Program-made: the position numbers and the translations under genes | Assembly (NCBI GenBank): GCA_023374045.1 | Contig: CM041778.1 | Span: 362,302,831 to 362,366,830, forward strand | Reading direction: 5' to 3' | From: Limonium bicolor | Lineage: Eukaryota > Streptophyta > Magnoliopsida > Caryophyllales > Plumbaginaceae | DNA: 64,000 bases | In this document: positions 47,461 through 58,817 of the stretch, one piece after another | Position numbering within the stretch: the first letter of the stretch is position 1 | Layout of the letters: the number at the start of each line of letters is the position of its first letter | The notes under the pieces: model-generated | What the model was told of the DNA's origin: nothing | The model's database searches: none | The model's input: the letters and a program-made list of their open reading frames with translations, nothing else

Positions 47461-50400
47461 GACTGAATTACCGAGCTTAGGGAGTACCGAGTTAGGATTT
47501 AAGTACTTTGGGTTAAGGGTTGAGTGATAGCGTGAGAGATACGCTAGATAGGAATTTCCAGTGTGTACTGGAAACCTACAATATCCATTCCACCCTCCAC
47601 AATCCCTGTTTTATAACTTGGGGAAGAACGCCAGAGAGATGGAAGTCCACTCTCATACTCGGGAATACCCGATCTGGCTGTTATTATATACCTTTAGGGT
47701 ACGGAGAACCTGTCACACGGTAGATCCCGAAAACTGGGAATCCCGGAGACGGTCTCCATCTAAACAATGTTAACCGCATTTAATAGCGAAGAACGAAGGA
47801 TCTTGTGTATAAGAGAATAAAAATTTCCGGCAACCTGGGTCGACATGCAAAGCAGTCGAGAGTAACCAGCTTGCAACGCACCGACCGTGCAACAGGCAAG
47901 AAGTGGATTAGTGAAACCCGAGGCGAGTGTCTACGGGACCACAGTTGATAAACAATACACCAACAGTGTACCAACCGACAAAGGAACTACAACGTAGTGC
48001 CCAAACAAGAGACAAGTCTCAGTAACCACGACAAGTGCGTGGAACGGGCTATAAGGAGAATACAATACTAAGACAAAAGGGGTCTCCCAGAATGGGAAAC
48101 ACCCTAGTTGATGATTATCATGTGAAGACAGTGAGGAGTTACCCAGAGGGTTATTATCAAGGCAGTGAGGTCAGTGAGGGCCAACAAGGCCACTGATGAC
48201 AGTATGGGTAAAAACAATGCCACAACTGGTATGTGTTAAACCGATAGCCAGTTAGCATGGCGCACTTGCCATAGCAAGTGCTGCTATAACAGGGCTGTTC
48301 GGGAAATTTATAACCACTACAAGTACTTAGTAAAGTACCACGAAGTTAAGTGTGAACATTATAACCATGGAAGGGCTTAACAGCCTGACCTTTGTAATTG
48401 GAAGTACACTAGTCAGCAAGAAGCTAGACTTGGTTAAGGTAAGAAGATGTTGTGAAACCATGAAAATTTTTCTTTAAACCCGGATTTATTCAAACCCTTT
48501 TCTTTTCAAAACCAAATTCTCTTTCAAACCAACACTTCTTTCCAACCTTCTTTTAAACCAAACCAGTAAAATCAAGGACAGTTGACAAGGATACAACAAT
48601 GGATAAACTTTCCCTTGATTAAGTTCGGGAAGTAAGGAATGAATATTGTCACGGGACAATATAAGGGAGTTGACAACAGAATACTTCACCTAGGCGTGTG
48701 ACGGACACTACAAGTGTACCAACTGTGTTGTGGGACGACCGCACTCCGATAGGAGCATGTGGGCCCGACAGACCTATTTATAGGTTAGTTGGGTAAGTAG
48801 TAATGTATCAGTATGATACCCCATATATGTATACGAGTAGAGTCCGAAACACGGGAAGTAGTCGACTCCGTCTACGGTCAGCAGTACAAATCAAACAAAA
48901 GCTAGAGATTACAAGGAATGGTTGAAGTTAAGGAACTCAGTTGAGATAACTAGACTAAAGGAGTCAGTGAATTCGTTTCAAGGATATGTTTAAGAGTCAA
49001 GAGGTGCGAAGTGCACTAACTGTTATATAAAGACATCACACATGTCTTAAGAATTCCGAGGAATAAACATGATAGCTGGAACGGTGACCCAGCCTGTACG
49101 TGACAAGCAGATGCCTAATGTGGACACATTAATGTGCAATGAACGGGATGAAACTCCCAGAATGAGTACTTACACTACTAGGAAATGTTGATCTTCACAA
49201 AAGGAGATAATAAGCCATTTAAGAACGCAAATGGCGTGGCTAATGGAATGTACCAATAAGTGCGAAACAAATGTAAGGCATAACGTAACAACACCCAGGA
49301 GCAATCCTTGCGGGGTGTTCGCATCAACAATCGTTGAATGAAATGCATGACAGAAACACAAGGGTTGGAACTAACACCCAGTTTAGATATAAGTTGTCAG
49401 GAGACGGACTGACAATCCTAAAGGGCATCCCATGAAAGGAAACGTGATGCAACGACTTGCCATGGAGCCCAATATAATATCCAAACCATGTAATATTGTA
49501 CAGAGAAGTACATGTGTGTGGACAGCCTACAATGAGCCCAGCTCAAGGCAAATAAGGCTTATAAGCCATAAGCAAAATATGTTATATAAATTCGATTGAT
49601 GGTAGAAGTTTATGTTGTATAAGTGAATAGAGTGGTAAACGAACCACTGCATTAAGAATGGGGATACCTCTCGATATTGTGACACCGCAGGAGCGGTAGT
49701 TATGTGAATCAAGTTCAAGAAATATGTTAAGGATGGACAACGTTATTATTGAAAGAGAGCAGTTAGCTTAGTGGTACGTGTGTATAAAGTGAAGCACCTG
49801 GCTGAATAATGCCGGCTTGTGACTCGAATGATCGATGCTCAAGGAGCATTTAGTAGTCATCCAAAGGAGGGATGAACCATAATGTGAATAATGTAAGTTT
49901 ATGTGTGGAAGTTGAGGTGACAGTAGATACGATATAAGCTGATGTTATACAGGGAGTAAGAGCACGGTGCGCAACAAGCGACCGTTGTATAAGTGTTGTT
50001 AAACGAAAATGTAACAGATAAGACCAGTTATGAGTTAAACTCAGTGGAGATGCAAGATAATTGATGTTAGACAGACTCGGCAGTAAGCCAGTAGCCAGTA
50101 TTATGAGATCAGAATTTCAGTGAAACTCAGTGTGAATTCCATGGCGAATCGCATAAGAGATTTACTGTCAAGAGTTTACACCTCTGCACTCTGTATGACT
50201 GAGTGTTTTGGTATTGCACTTGTGCAGTAATGATCGAATGAGATAGCTAGGAATTGGAAACATGTTGATTGTGGACAAATAATGTTATAATGGCCGATGC
50301 ATAAGAAATGCAAAGCCGCACCAATAAAAGAGTACTTGTACAAAACCAAATGTGGAGGCATGATTAACAGTAAGTGACTACAGTAGCACTAACTGCCAAA

Positions 50401-52311
50401 TAGCGGTATGGAATATACCACAAAGGTTGTAAATAGCTGAGAGAGCACTACACACTAGGTAGTAGCTCAAACTCAACCGACAGTAAGTCGGAAGGAAACA
50501 AGTCAATCATTGTGAAATACATAGTATGGAGGTGGATAGAAAGTTTATAACTCACCGAATTCGCTAACGGTAAGAGATACCACGCGTCGGTTGAGAAACC
50601 ATTGTTACCAAGATGAAGGTGACAATTGGGGATGTACAATACAGTAAGAATAACAAAAAGGGAGCAATTAAGCTCTACAGTTATTAGAGTTTCGCAGCAG
50701 AAACTAGTGAGCCAGTGATCAAGTGTTGAATGTACATGGTGAACATGAGTGAATGGCTAATTATTAACGCCTAGAAGCCTAACAGGCCAGAATCGAAACC
50801 AACTAAGAGTTTAAACAAACTCCAATGAGAATTCTTGGTTTAGGAACTAAACCGCCAATATGGTTAAGATTCTAATCAGAATCCATTGTGTAATGGACCG
50901 CGGAAGTTAAGATACTTCACGACGGCAAAACATTTTAAGCTAATGTTTAGTGATTGATTACGTGGGCGTAATCCCTTTTAAGGGGGGTAGAGCGCAAAAC
51001 CACTTAGTGTATATTACCGTACAAGTGTACGTAGTGATGTGATTTATATTGTGCATAGCACAAATTATATTATTGTTTTTGATGATTGGTGTGTGTGTGT
51101 ACGTAAACTACACATTCATTCATGGTTTAATTGTGGTAATGCGCACAGAAGATGCGAATACCATTGTGATAAGTGCGTGTATTTGTTAACAGTTGTGTGT
51201 GATAGTACAAGTGTGGGGAGAGAGAAGCTCCCGGGGAATAAAAGCCCCGACAGTGTATAAATGTGAAGTGTGTGTTGTATTTTGACAAAACATATGTGGT
51301 ATATACATCTATATAGTGATTCAAGAAAGGGCATGAGACCAATATAGAACCTAGTGAGAATAAGATTCCATAGGCAACAGGATTAAAGTGTATGGGAATA
51401 ACTGATAGACGAAGTTCTATCTTTGGAGATGTATGATCATGATTAGAATGATTAAAAGATAGAAAATTGGAAATGAGTGATTTATTTGATGCTTGAAAAT
51501 GAAGTGGGAGGTGGAACTTGATTTGCATGTGATCAAGGGAAGCCGAACACAAATTGGAGTGGAAGGATAGTTCAACACTGATGCTGATCACATCAGGGTT
51601 GGATGACTCTCGAAACTCCCTATAAGTGGTCACAAATAACCACGCTAAGAAAAGAAGCAAAGAGCTTAAGTTGGACTTGGAGTTGTGTGTGTTTTCAAAA
51701 GGATTTTAAATTGGTATTTATAAACGTTGATGGATACTTTACGTAATTAAAGTTTTTCTTACTTAACCTCACAAGGAAATTTTAAATCTAAGTGATTGTT
51801 TTAATCTCCCAAAGGCACGGGGACGGAAGGTGTCCATCGCGACCGGGTTCTGCGGGATCATAGTGTATGTCAAGGATATTTTTGATTGCTATACATGCTC
51901 TGACATGTTGTGTGGTATGTGTAATGAATGTTGTTTTGACTTGGATTTCCTAAAGTGTATACTATCAAGGCCTATGAGTCTAAATGTGTTGTGTTACATA
52001 GACCTAAGTGTCTAAAGACTGTTATGTTACCGGGACCTATGTGTCCAAATGTTGTTATGTTACCCAAGACCAGTGAGTCAAAGGGGTTGTTATGTATGTG
52101 TAAGTGTTGTTAAGATACCCGGACCATAGAGTCCGAGGTTATCATGTGGATATGTTATGTTATGTGTGGATGTGAATGTGTTGCCCGGACCATTAAGTCC
52201 GAGGTTGTGATGTAAAGTGTGTTTGGTTAAGGAAGTTTATTTCCAAGTAATCCCCGTATTCTGATTTAATGATGTGTGGGAAAGCGTGAACTTCGAGGAC
52301 GAAGTTCTTTT
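47461..52311 (+). other. LARD-C internal region (non-coding)
   Basis: Homologous in inverted orientation to 37606-42745. The homology was checked at three places: the block after the primer site, the internal polypurine tract, and the 51480-51640 block. It contains the GATTACG / CGTAATC hairpin (50956-50973) followed by AAGGGGGGTAGAG (50980-50992), and a tandem run of GACC...GTC palindromes (51969-52215). No coding. Confidence 0.8.
51969..52215 (+). repeat. ~31-bp repeat with short palindromes (GGACC-N5-GTCC) next to the 3' LTR
   Basis: Units share (G)GACCTAxGTGTC(C) followed by TGTTGTTATGTTAC. The first four are spaced 30-32 bp apart and two more (GGACCATAGAGTCC, GGACCATTAAGTCC) are spaced wider. 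The sequence changes but the arms stay complementary. Confidence 0.75.
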
Positions 52312-52324
52312 AAGGGGGGTAGAT

Positions 52325-55300
52325 TGAAATACCCCAAACCTTGATATGTGGTTTAAATATCAGACTATGTTATATAAAGGCTAAAAAGTGCCTTAGAAAC
52401 ATCAGTGGACAATTTAAAATATAGTAAAGTGCAATAAAGCACTAAGCCACAGTATGAGCAAAAACATGCTCTAAGCTATGAGTGAACTTGGTTAGGACCC
52501 AAAGAGCCTACCAAGACTTAATAACATTTAATTAGGATTTAATAAGGCTAAATAAGTCCTTAGGAAACCTTGGTGGACAGTTAAACCAAATAAAACACAA
52601 GAAAATACCTTAAAGTCAATATGAGCAAAAATGTGCTCTAAGCTTGGGATAAATGTGTATAAGACCTAATGGTCATACCTATACCTTATAAATATGTTAA
52701 TGAACATATTAAATCAATTACCAAAGAAAACCAAGCTTGAAAACAAGTTAAAACACAAAAAGTGCTTTAAGGAGTCTTAAAGCACGTTTTTGAAAAATTG
52801 TCTTGTAAATGAGTTTTGAATGGCTAAATGTCCATCATTACTCTTTAATTAACATGTGTACTATATAGTATCACATTTGGGTGGCTATATCAATGGGAAA
52901 TCAAAATTTCACATCTATGCCTTAGTTTGTGAATAGTAACTTTTATAAGCTAGTTTGTAACATATAATGTTATAAGTAATTAAATTGGTCAACAAAGACT
53001 ATTATACCCTCCTAGGTATATGGGGGCCGGTTTTTCATGGTGTGAGTCACCAATATGTAAAAGAAATCAAATAAGTGAAGTTAAGCTTAAAGTAAAGTAC
53101 TATTTGCTTTATAAGTTACAAATATCTTCTTAAAGCAATCTTACCCCATTCTCTCTTTTCCTTCCTCCATTTCACACGGTTCTAACCCCTTCTTCCTCTC
53201 TTCTTCTTGTTCTCTCTCGGTAATATAGCACCACCACCATGGAAGTCCACCTTTGAACTCTTGTAAAATCTAGCTCACTTATCCAAATTTAATTTCAAGA
53301 CCACCATTCTTCTAGTTGGAGCAAGCTCTACACTTCTATCTTTTCAAATCTTCAAAAGCCTCATTTCGGTGCCAAGGAGATTCACCATTGATGGAGCTTG
53401 AGCTCACCTTTTCACATATTATTGTTCTCCTTTGTTTCAAGGTAAGGAAACTCAAAGAAAATCCATGTTTCCTCCATGTTTTCATGTTGACCGAAAATTC
53501 ACCTCACCATGGTGTATTTACCTTGCTTGTTTTAGCTTCATTTGAATCTTCCAAGGGCAAGGAGGAGTCCTCTCTTGATACTTGTTCAAGTTCTCTTCCA
53601 ATTCCAAGGTAAAACAATTACCTTAATGTGTTAAAACAATATGTGTAACTAGGGTTTACAATGAGATGAAGCGTAATGCTTGAATACTCATTCTATTATT
53701 TGTACATTGTTTAGAAGTTGACAAACAACCAAACACCCCACCGGTTTTACAAGGAAACAAGAAAGAAGTTTGTGAGGGAAAAGAGGTAAACAAGCTATCT
53801 CAATGTAGTTTAAATGCCTTAGGAGAAATAAGCTTATAATGCTTGTTAAAACTACCTAAAGAGCAAATGGTGAATGACCTAGTAAAGTGTTCTCAAGGAG
53901 ACTAGTAAAAGAACATATGTATTGGTGTATGTATTTGCAGGTCAAAGGCATTACTTATGTGGGAAATTCAGTGTTTAAGGTTTATGCAATTTAAGGGCCT
54001 AAGAGCCATGTTGCTTAAGGGCCTAAGTGCCAAGCAATTTAAGTTATGCACTATATTGTGATGTAGTGCTAAATGTGTGAAGTCTTGTGTATAAAAATGT
54101 GTTTGATGGATTTTAGGTGTTCTTGAATGAAATAAGGTAAAGACCTAAGTGTTTGGATGTGAGTATATACAAGAGAAGCTATGGCCAAATTTGGGAAATG
54201 TGTAAGAAGTTCTAAGTGTTTTAAGTGAGTTTTGGTGAACTAGGAAGTGTTAAAGGTGAATAAATGTTTACTTGAGAAGAAAACATGTATTAAGGTGATT
54301 TAGAGTGATGCAAGGATCTAGGTGTTATCTTGGAAGTTCTAGGAATTCAATGTGTGTTTTGAGGATGTATTTAAGTCTTGGAGGAGTTTGTTTAAGGTTT
54401 AGGTAATGTTGATATCCAAGGAAGAAATGATGTTTAGGTAAGGTTTTGAGAAAGGAATTCAAGAAGTTGTGAAAAGAGGATTTGGTTAGTAAGAGGAGAT
54501 GCTTGGGAGATGATGTTATGAAGGTGAAGAAGCATTTTAGTGTAGTGGTCATTATAGGTGAAATACCACCTAGAAATCTTAAGGAGAAAACATTCCAAGT
54601 GTTAGGAATTTTGTAAGAAGTTTGTGAATGATACAATGGTTTTGGTGAGTGATTTAAAGAGTTTAGCACAAGGATAAAGGTGTGTTTGAAGTGCCTAAAT
54701 GAGGTTAGGGTATGCTAGGATATATGGGGTGAAGTTTGGAGTTAAATGTAAAAAGGAAAACAAAGATCTGGGGCAGACCGGACTTGCGACCGGACTTGCA
54801 AGTTCGGTCGGACCCAGTTTACCCTGTGGGAATTAGTTTCTGGAATGGACCGGACATAGGACCGGACTTACAAGTCCGGTCGGAGTAGAAAAATTTTGAC
54901 GGAAATGTGTTCTGGAATCGACCGGACTTGGGTAAGTCCGGTCGGCAAGTCCGGTCGGACCAAAAAAACATGGTTTAAGGTTATGAAATGATATGTAATG
55001 ATGGGGATTGATAGGTAATGATGTTATAAGGTTGTTAAGGACATGTTAGGTGAGTTTAAATGGCAATTAAGTGGGTGAAAAGTTGTATCAAAATGTAAAA
55101 GTAAAACAAGTTAAAATGTAAAGTTGTGTAACAAAGTTAACGGGGAAAGTTAAGCATTAGACATTAAATAATCAAGCAAACCCCGATGTTAATAAAAACA
55201 CATGTGATGTTAACAGTTGTTCGAGAATCGCTCGAGGAACATAAGTGGACGTGGTAAAGTGGACTCCGGTGACAGGTATGGTTTTCTTGCAACCTGTGTC

Positions 55301-56858
55301 CTACCGGATTACACCGGCTTGTATGCCAATGTGTTTTTCTGTATGTTTGCCACGTTGTAAGATTAAACATGTAATGAGTTTACAGTAATTCATTTATGTG
55401 GCGTGTACAACTCCGATACCATTTAACCCCGGAAGTGTTAACCTTAGTTAACTGAGTCTAGGATCACATGAGAGTTCGGTATTCGGAGTAAACGACCCGT
55501 ACCATGGGACGTACTAACCACGGCTATGCGTGTGTTAATTGTGTGATATGCGTATGTGAATGTAGGGATCTCCCTTGTGTGTCTAACACAGTTGTAATAC
55601 TGTATGATGTGTAGATGTGATAGACTCCATAGTGGGGTTCTAACTAATATCTAAAGTAAGTATGTACTAACAGTAGTGAGGAATCCGGTTTGGCCGGTCG
55701 CGCGTTGTTTGGGAGAGGGTATCCTTCCTAGCCTTACCCTTCTCTTTGTTATGGTTGTTTCCCTCACGGGTTATGATCTCCCATTAGCTTACTCCAAAGC
55801 TTAGCTATTCTGACTTATGATCGGTTTAGGGGGAACATGTGTTTGTGTGGTGTGTTCGGGCCTCCAAACCCGAACCGCCTTAACTTAAGTTACTCGTCCA
55901 ATTATTAGGACGGTAATGAGTGTTGTTGTTAGTGTATAACGAGCTTATCATGAGACTGGCAACATTCTCTAGGCTCACCAGTGTATAAACAATGTTTGGG
56001 TTGGTTCCTAAGAGAACTACTCCCGTTATGTTATGTATTTTGTTGTGATGCAATATCTATTGCGGTATTATGTTGTGCACGTGGAATGTGCAAAGTGTTG
56101 TTAAGTGTTGTATGTAGTGTATGTTGTAGGTTATATAATGTGGAGTGTGTGGATCATGGATATGATTCCCAGTTTGTGATAAGAGGCGTTTCAGGATAAC
56201 CCGATTTAAGGGTATGTGTCGTCTATTAAGGGAATAGCTCCATTCGAGGAGGAACACTCTAGGGATGATGAATACCATGAGTGACTTATTAAGTAAGGAT
56301 ATATTATCCGTTGTTGAGCCCGTTGAGGCGAAATGATTATGTGATGTGTGTTTACAGTTGCATGCATGATTTAAAAATAATCAACTGCATGCTAAGACGA
56401 CAATTAGTTGTGCGTGGCCCGGTAGCATGTGGGCTGCGGGATTACCATACCAGCAAAGGTGCTGAGCCCCTTGGGGGCCCCCCTTTCTCTTCTTTTCCTA
56501 TTTCAGGTACGAAGTGCTGGAAGTCGTTCGAGAGTAGGACGGGTAGTCGTTGTACATGGGTAATCATTTAAGTATATATATACAGTAGGTGTAGTAAGAC
56601 CGATATTGTTGTCGGCACCAGTTTATAAACACTCGGTATAGTTGGAAGGTGTATGTGTGTTGTTGTTAATGGAAAGCGATAGTAATGTGTAGACGCTCGG
56701 GAATTTAGCCCATCAGACCGGTACAATGTATGTGTATTAGCCTTGTTAGCCACGTGGGTGGTTAACGGCGTGTAACACCAGCGAGTTGAGTTAATTGATG
56801 AGTTGTGTATTCCGCTGCAGATTGTTGTTATGTATTTGTTGTTGGATGGGGTGTTACA
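52325..56858 (+). repeat. LARD-C 3' LTR (4,534 bp)
   Basis: Co-linear with the 5' LTR, with the palindrome array at 54776-54961 and the GC hairpin near 56463-56483. Preceded by the polypurine tract, followed by CAACC. Confidence 0.95.
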
Positions 56859-57269
56859 CAACCATAATTCAAATACAACTCCAATACAATACTATATCGA
56901 GTCTACTACAATCCTTAAATTACCGATACAGTTTGGACTTCCAGATTCGCAATACATTACAAATACCATCCCTATTTCTCAACTACCCATGCTTACATAG
57001 CAACCCCGTCCTACTCTCTCGAACGGTGGTCAGCTTCGAATACCTGTAAAAATAAAAACGATGCCCCTAGGGGCTCAGCAAAATTGCTGCATATGAAATT
57101 CGCATATACCGCGTGCTAACCGCAGTACGCCGACTACTTTGGGTCGGATATACATGGAGTCCGTTTTACATGCATACATACATACTAATGCTACAACAAT
57201 ACAATCAACAATACTTACATACATATTCAAGGTTTAATACTTACTAGGGAAGACAATTCGACAATCAAC

Positions 57270-57655
57270 CGTTCGTGTTAGTTACTTACTCATTACTTCC
57301 TCGTTACACTACTCACTACTCTGTTCGTGCTTTGTTCGATATTCGTTACTCTACTCGTACTTACTCCTTACTCGTTACTCATCACTTTACTCATACCTAC
57401 TCATCACTCGGTGCTCATTACTTGCTCATACTTACATCCTTACTCGATCCTCATTACTTACTCTTTCATACTCATCACTCAATGTTCATTACCTTACTCG
57501 CACACATTCCTTCCTCCATACTCATTACTATACTTGTGCATACTCATTGCTCAATACTCCATACTTACTCATACATACTCAATACTCAATACTCAATACT
57601 TACTCATACATACTCAATACTCAATACTTACTCATAGCCTCCGGGCAGAGTCATA
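57270..57655. repeat. TACTC/TCACTCA-rich low-complexity tract in LARD-D LTR
   Basis: Short irregular repeats of ACTCATACT. The Ser/Leu/Thr-rich frames here (120 and 155 codons) are composition artefacts. It is absent from the left LTR because of the 2-kb deletion. Confidence 0.8.
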
Positions 57656-58708
57656 CTCAAGACTCGCCACCGGGCTTACAAATACAAGCAGAGCTATACA
57701 CTTAGCTCCACAAATACTCAAATGTCCGTTTTTACCGGACTACTCAAATTCCCAACACTCCTCTCTCGGAGTATCTTACAATCTCATGGATTAGCCTAGA
57801 AGTATCTCTCTCGATAACCTCCACTAGCTTAGGGAATTACCATCGTCTAGTATTCTCAGATTTAAGGGTTTCCCCAACGTATCGAATACTCTCATGTTCG
57901 GGACATTACTTACATTAGTCGGGTCCTCTCATTGTGGGTCGACTAATTTCCTAAGGGGTTTGGTGATCCCTCATCATTCTTATTCTCATGGTTCGTGTCT
58001 TGCACCATCATCAATACCTCTATTAGAGGTTACTTATATGTACTCCCATTATTTATTGTTTTGTGTATTGTTCATTTCGGTTCTCTTACTGTTATCGGGA
58101 GGTTACTAGTCCCGTGCACTCTCTCACATTCTAGTGAGTTCATTGGTTTGCATTAACGTTTCTTGGTTCATTAGTTTTAGTGTGTTTCTACATTTCCGTT
58201 AATTCACAACATGACTCCTACTACGAGTCACTACACAACAAGACTCATCTAGGAGTCGGTCTACGCACTAAGTTAAGCCACACAATCATTCAAGAAGGGT
58301 TAGCTCATACAACATACAACAAGACATACAACGAAAGGCAATAAACCATTTTCATGCTTTAATCTTGATTAGCCGGCACACAGCACACAAATCAACGTAG
58401 CTCGGTTAGCATACGGGGCATGAGAAAATCATATCTTTCACCGGGGTTAGCTTTACCGTGTGTTCCCTTGTTCCTTGGTTCACACTTGTTCCACTGATAA
58501 TGTTTCAAACATTATTATTAATACTATGTTCATACGGTACATTAATAATTACTACTCCCGTACTCAAGTGTTCTTAAGTTTACAACTTCTTCATTACTTC
58601 TAACACTAATGCCTCATTTATACATATTTATATGCATACATATATATGTACAAGTATATACATATATGCCTAATAAAATTTAAATTTTTAATTTCTTTTT
58701 TTTGTGTC

Positions 58709-58817
58709 TGGGTCCGACCGACCCACCAACCGACCCAGACCTCTAGGTAGGTCGAAGTCAGAAAGCGATCCCAGTCCGACCGACCCACCGACCGACCCAT
58801 CCTCTAGGTAGGTCGAA
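58709..58817. repeat. Palindrome array in LARD-D 5' LTR (core GTCCGACCGACCC)
   Basis: Two ~60-bp units: GTCCGACCGACCCACC(A/G)ACCGACCCA followed by CTCTAGGTAGGTCGAAG. The GTCCGACC...GGTCG parts can pair within and between units. It sits mid-LTR, like the arrays of LTR-A and LTR-C. Confidence 0.85.

Larger units (their letters stand above)
42953..56858 (+). mobile_element. LARD-C: non-coding LTR retrotransposon, plus strand, 13.9 kb
   Basis: LTRs 42953-47427 and 52325-56858, TG...CA, with TSD CAACC at 42948-42952 and 56859-56863. tRNA-iMet primer site at 47433 and polypurine tract AAGGGGGGTAGAT at 52312-52324. The internal region is only 4.9 kb. The longest frames (such as the 177-codon minus frame at 51127-51660) do not resemble retroelement proteins, so it depends on other elements. 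LTRs differ mainly by small indels, plus one replaced segment after the palindrome array (45590 versus 54970-55030). Confidence 0.95.

Noticed and set aside
51127..51660. 177-codon minus-strand frame in LARD-C
   Set aside because: Antisense to the element, Ser/His/Phe-rich, no domain, and not obviously kept in the homologous part of LARD-D.
57275..57794. 120- and 155-codon frames
   Set aside because: Made by ACTCAT simple repeats in the LARD-D LTR.
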